The position numbers and the translations under genes are program-made. The notes beneath the pieces were generated by a model, which was given only the letters and a program-made list of their open reading frames with translations, ran no database searches and had not been told where the DNA came from. A stretch of 7,095 bases of DNA, taken from Piscirickettsiaceae bacterium (lineage in GTDB: Bacteria; Pseudomonadota; Gammaproteobacteria; Nitrosococcales; Methylophagaceae). Shown piece by piece: positions 7,071 through 7,095 of the stretch. The DNA lies in NCBI GenBank assembly GCA_030620285.1, contig JAUXFA010000056.1, positions 1-7,095 of the forward strand, read 5' to 3'. The stretch's first letter is position 1. Every line of letters starts with the position of its first letter.

Positions 7071-7095
7071 AAAGATAAGAGACTAATTCGTTACG

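Overview
The window comes from a gammaproteobacterium with a moderate to low G+C chromosome. The evidence is the gene order calcium/sodium antiporter (yrbG) – kdsD – kdsC – lptC – lptA – lptB, which is the conserved gammaproteobacterial block for Kdo synthesis and lipopolysaccharide (LPS) transport. I cannot name the genus from sequence alone. Every gene I can support is on the minus strand, so transcription runs from right to left.

Right part (about 7070 down to 2472): a tightly packed envelope operon. YrbG is an inner-membrane cation/Ca2+ exchanger. KdsD makes arabinose 5-phosphate, the Kdo precursor, and KdsC is the Kdo-8-phosphate phosphatase. LptC, LptA and LptB are the membrane anchor, periplasmic bridge protein and ATPase of the LPS export machine. 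The genes overlap by 4 to 20 bases or are separated by 13 to 16 bases, and kdsD (GTG) and lptC (TTG) use non-ATG starts, which points to coupled translation. LptA is unusual: after a normal OstA/LptA domain it carries a Lys/Ser/Thr-rich linker and a C-terminal bacterial SH3-like (SH3b) domain.

Middle part (about 2471 down to 1221): an A+T-rich stretch directly behind lptB, where rpoN is the usual neighbour in this group. It holds one DUF4238-family gene. As given, this gene is broken twice by apparent single extra bases in homopolymers: G4 just after the start codon and T9 near the C-terminus. Removing one base at each site restores a continuous reading frame of 345 residues with the family's N-terminal HHxxPQF motif. 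It is either a recently decayed accessory gene or an intact gene with two sequence errors.

Left part (1220 down to 1): a two-gene unit of a small YCII/DGPF protein and an ECF-type sigma factor with the long C-terminal DUF6596 domain (ECF42-like). The sigma gene starts at a TTG that overlaps the stop of the DGPF gene and runs off the left edge of the window.

I did not find an RNA gene, CRISPR array, insertion sequence or convincing intrinsic terminator. No gene-free stretch exceeds 300 bases once the broken DUF4238 gene is counted. The most novel-looking points are the LptA–SH3b fusion and the doubly frameshifted DUF4238 gene in the place of rpoN.
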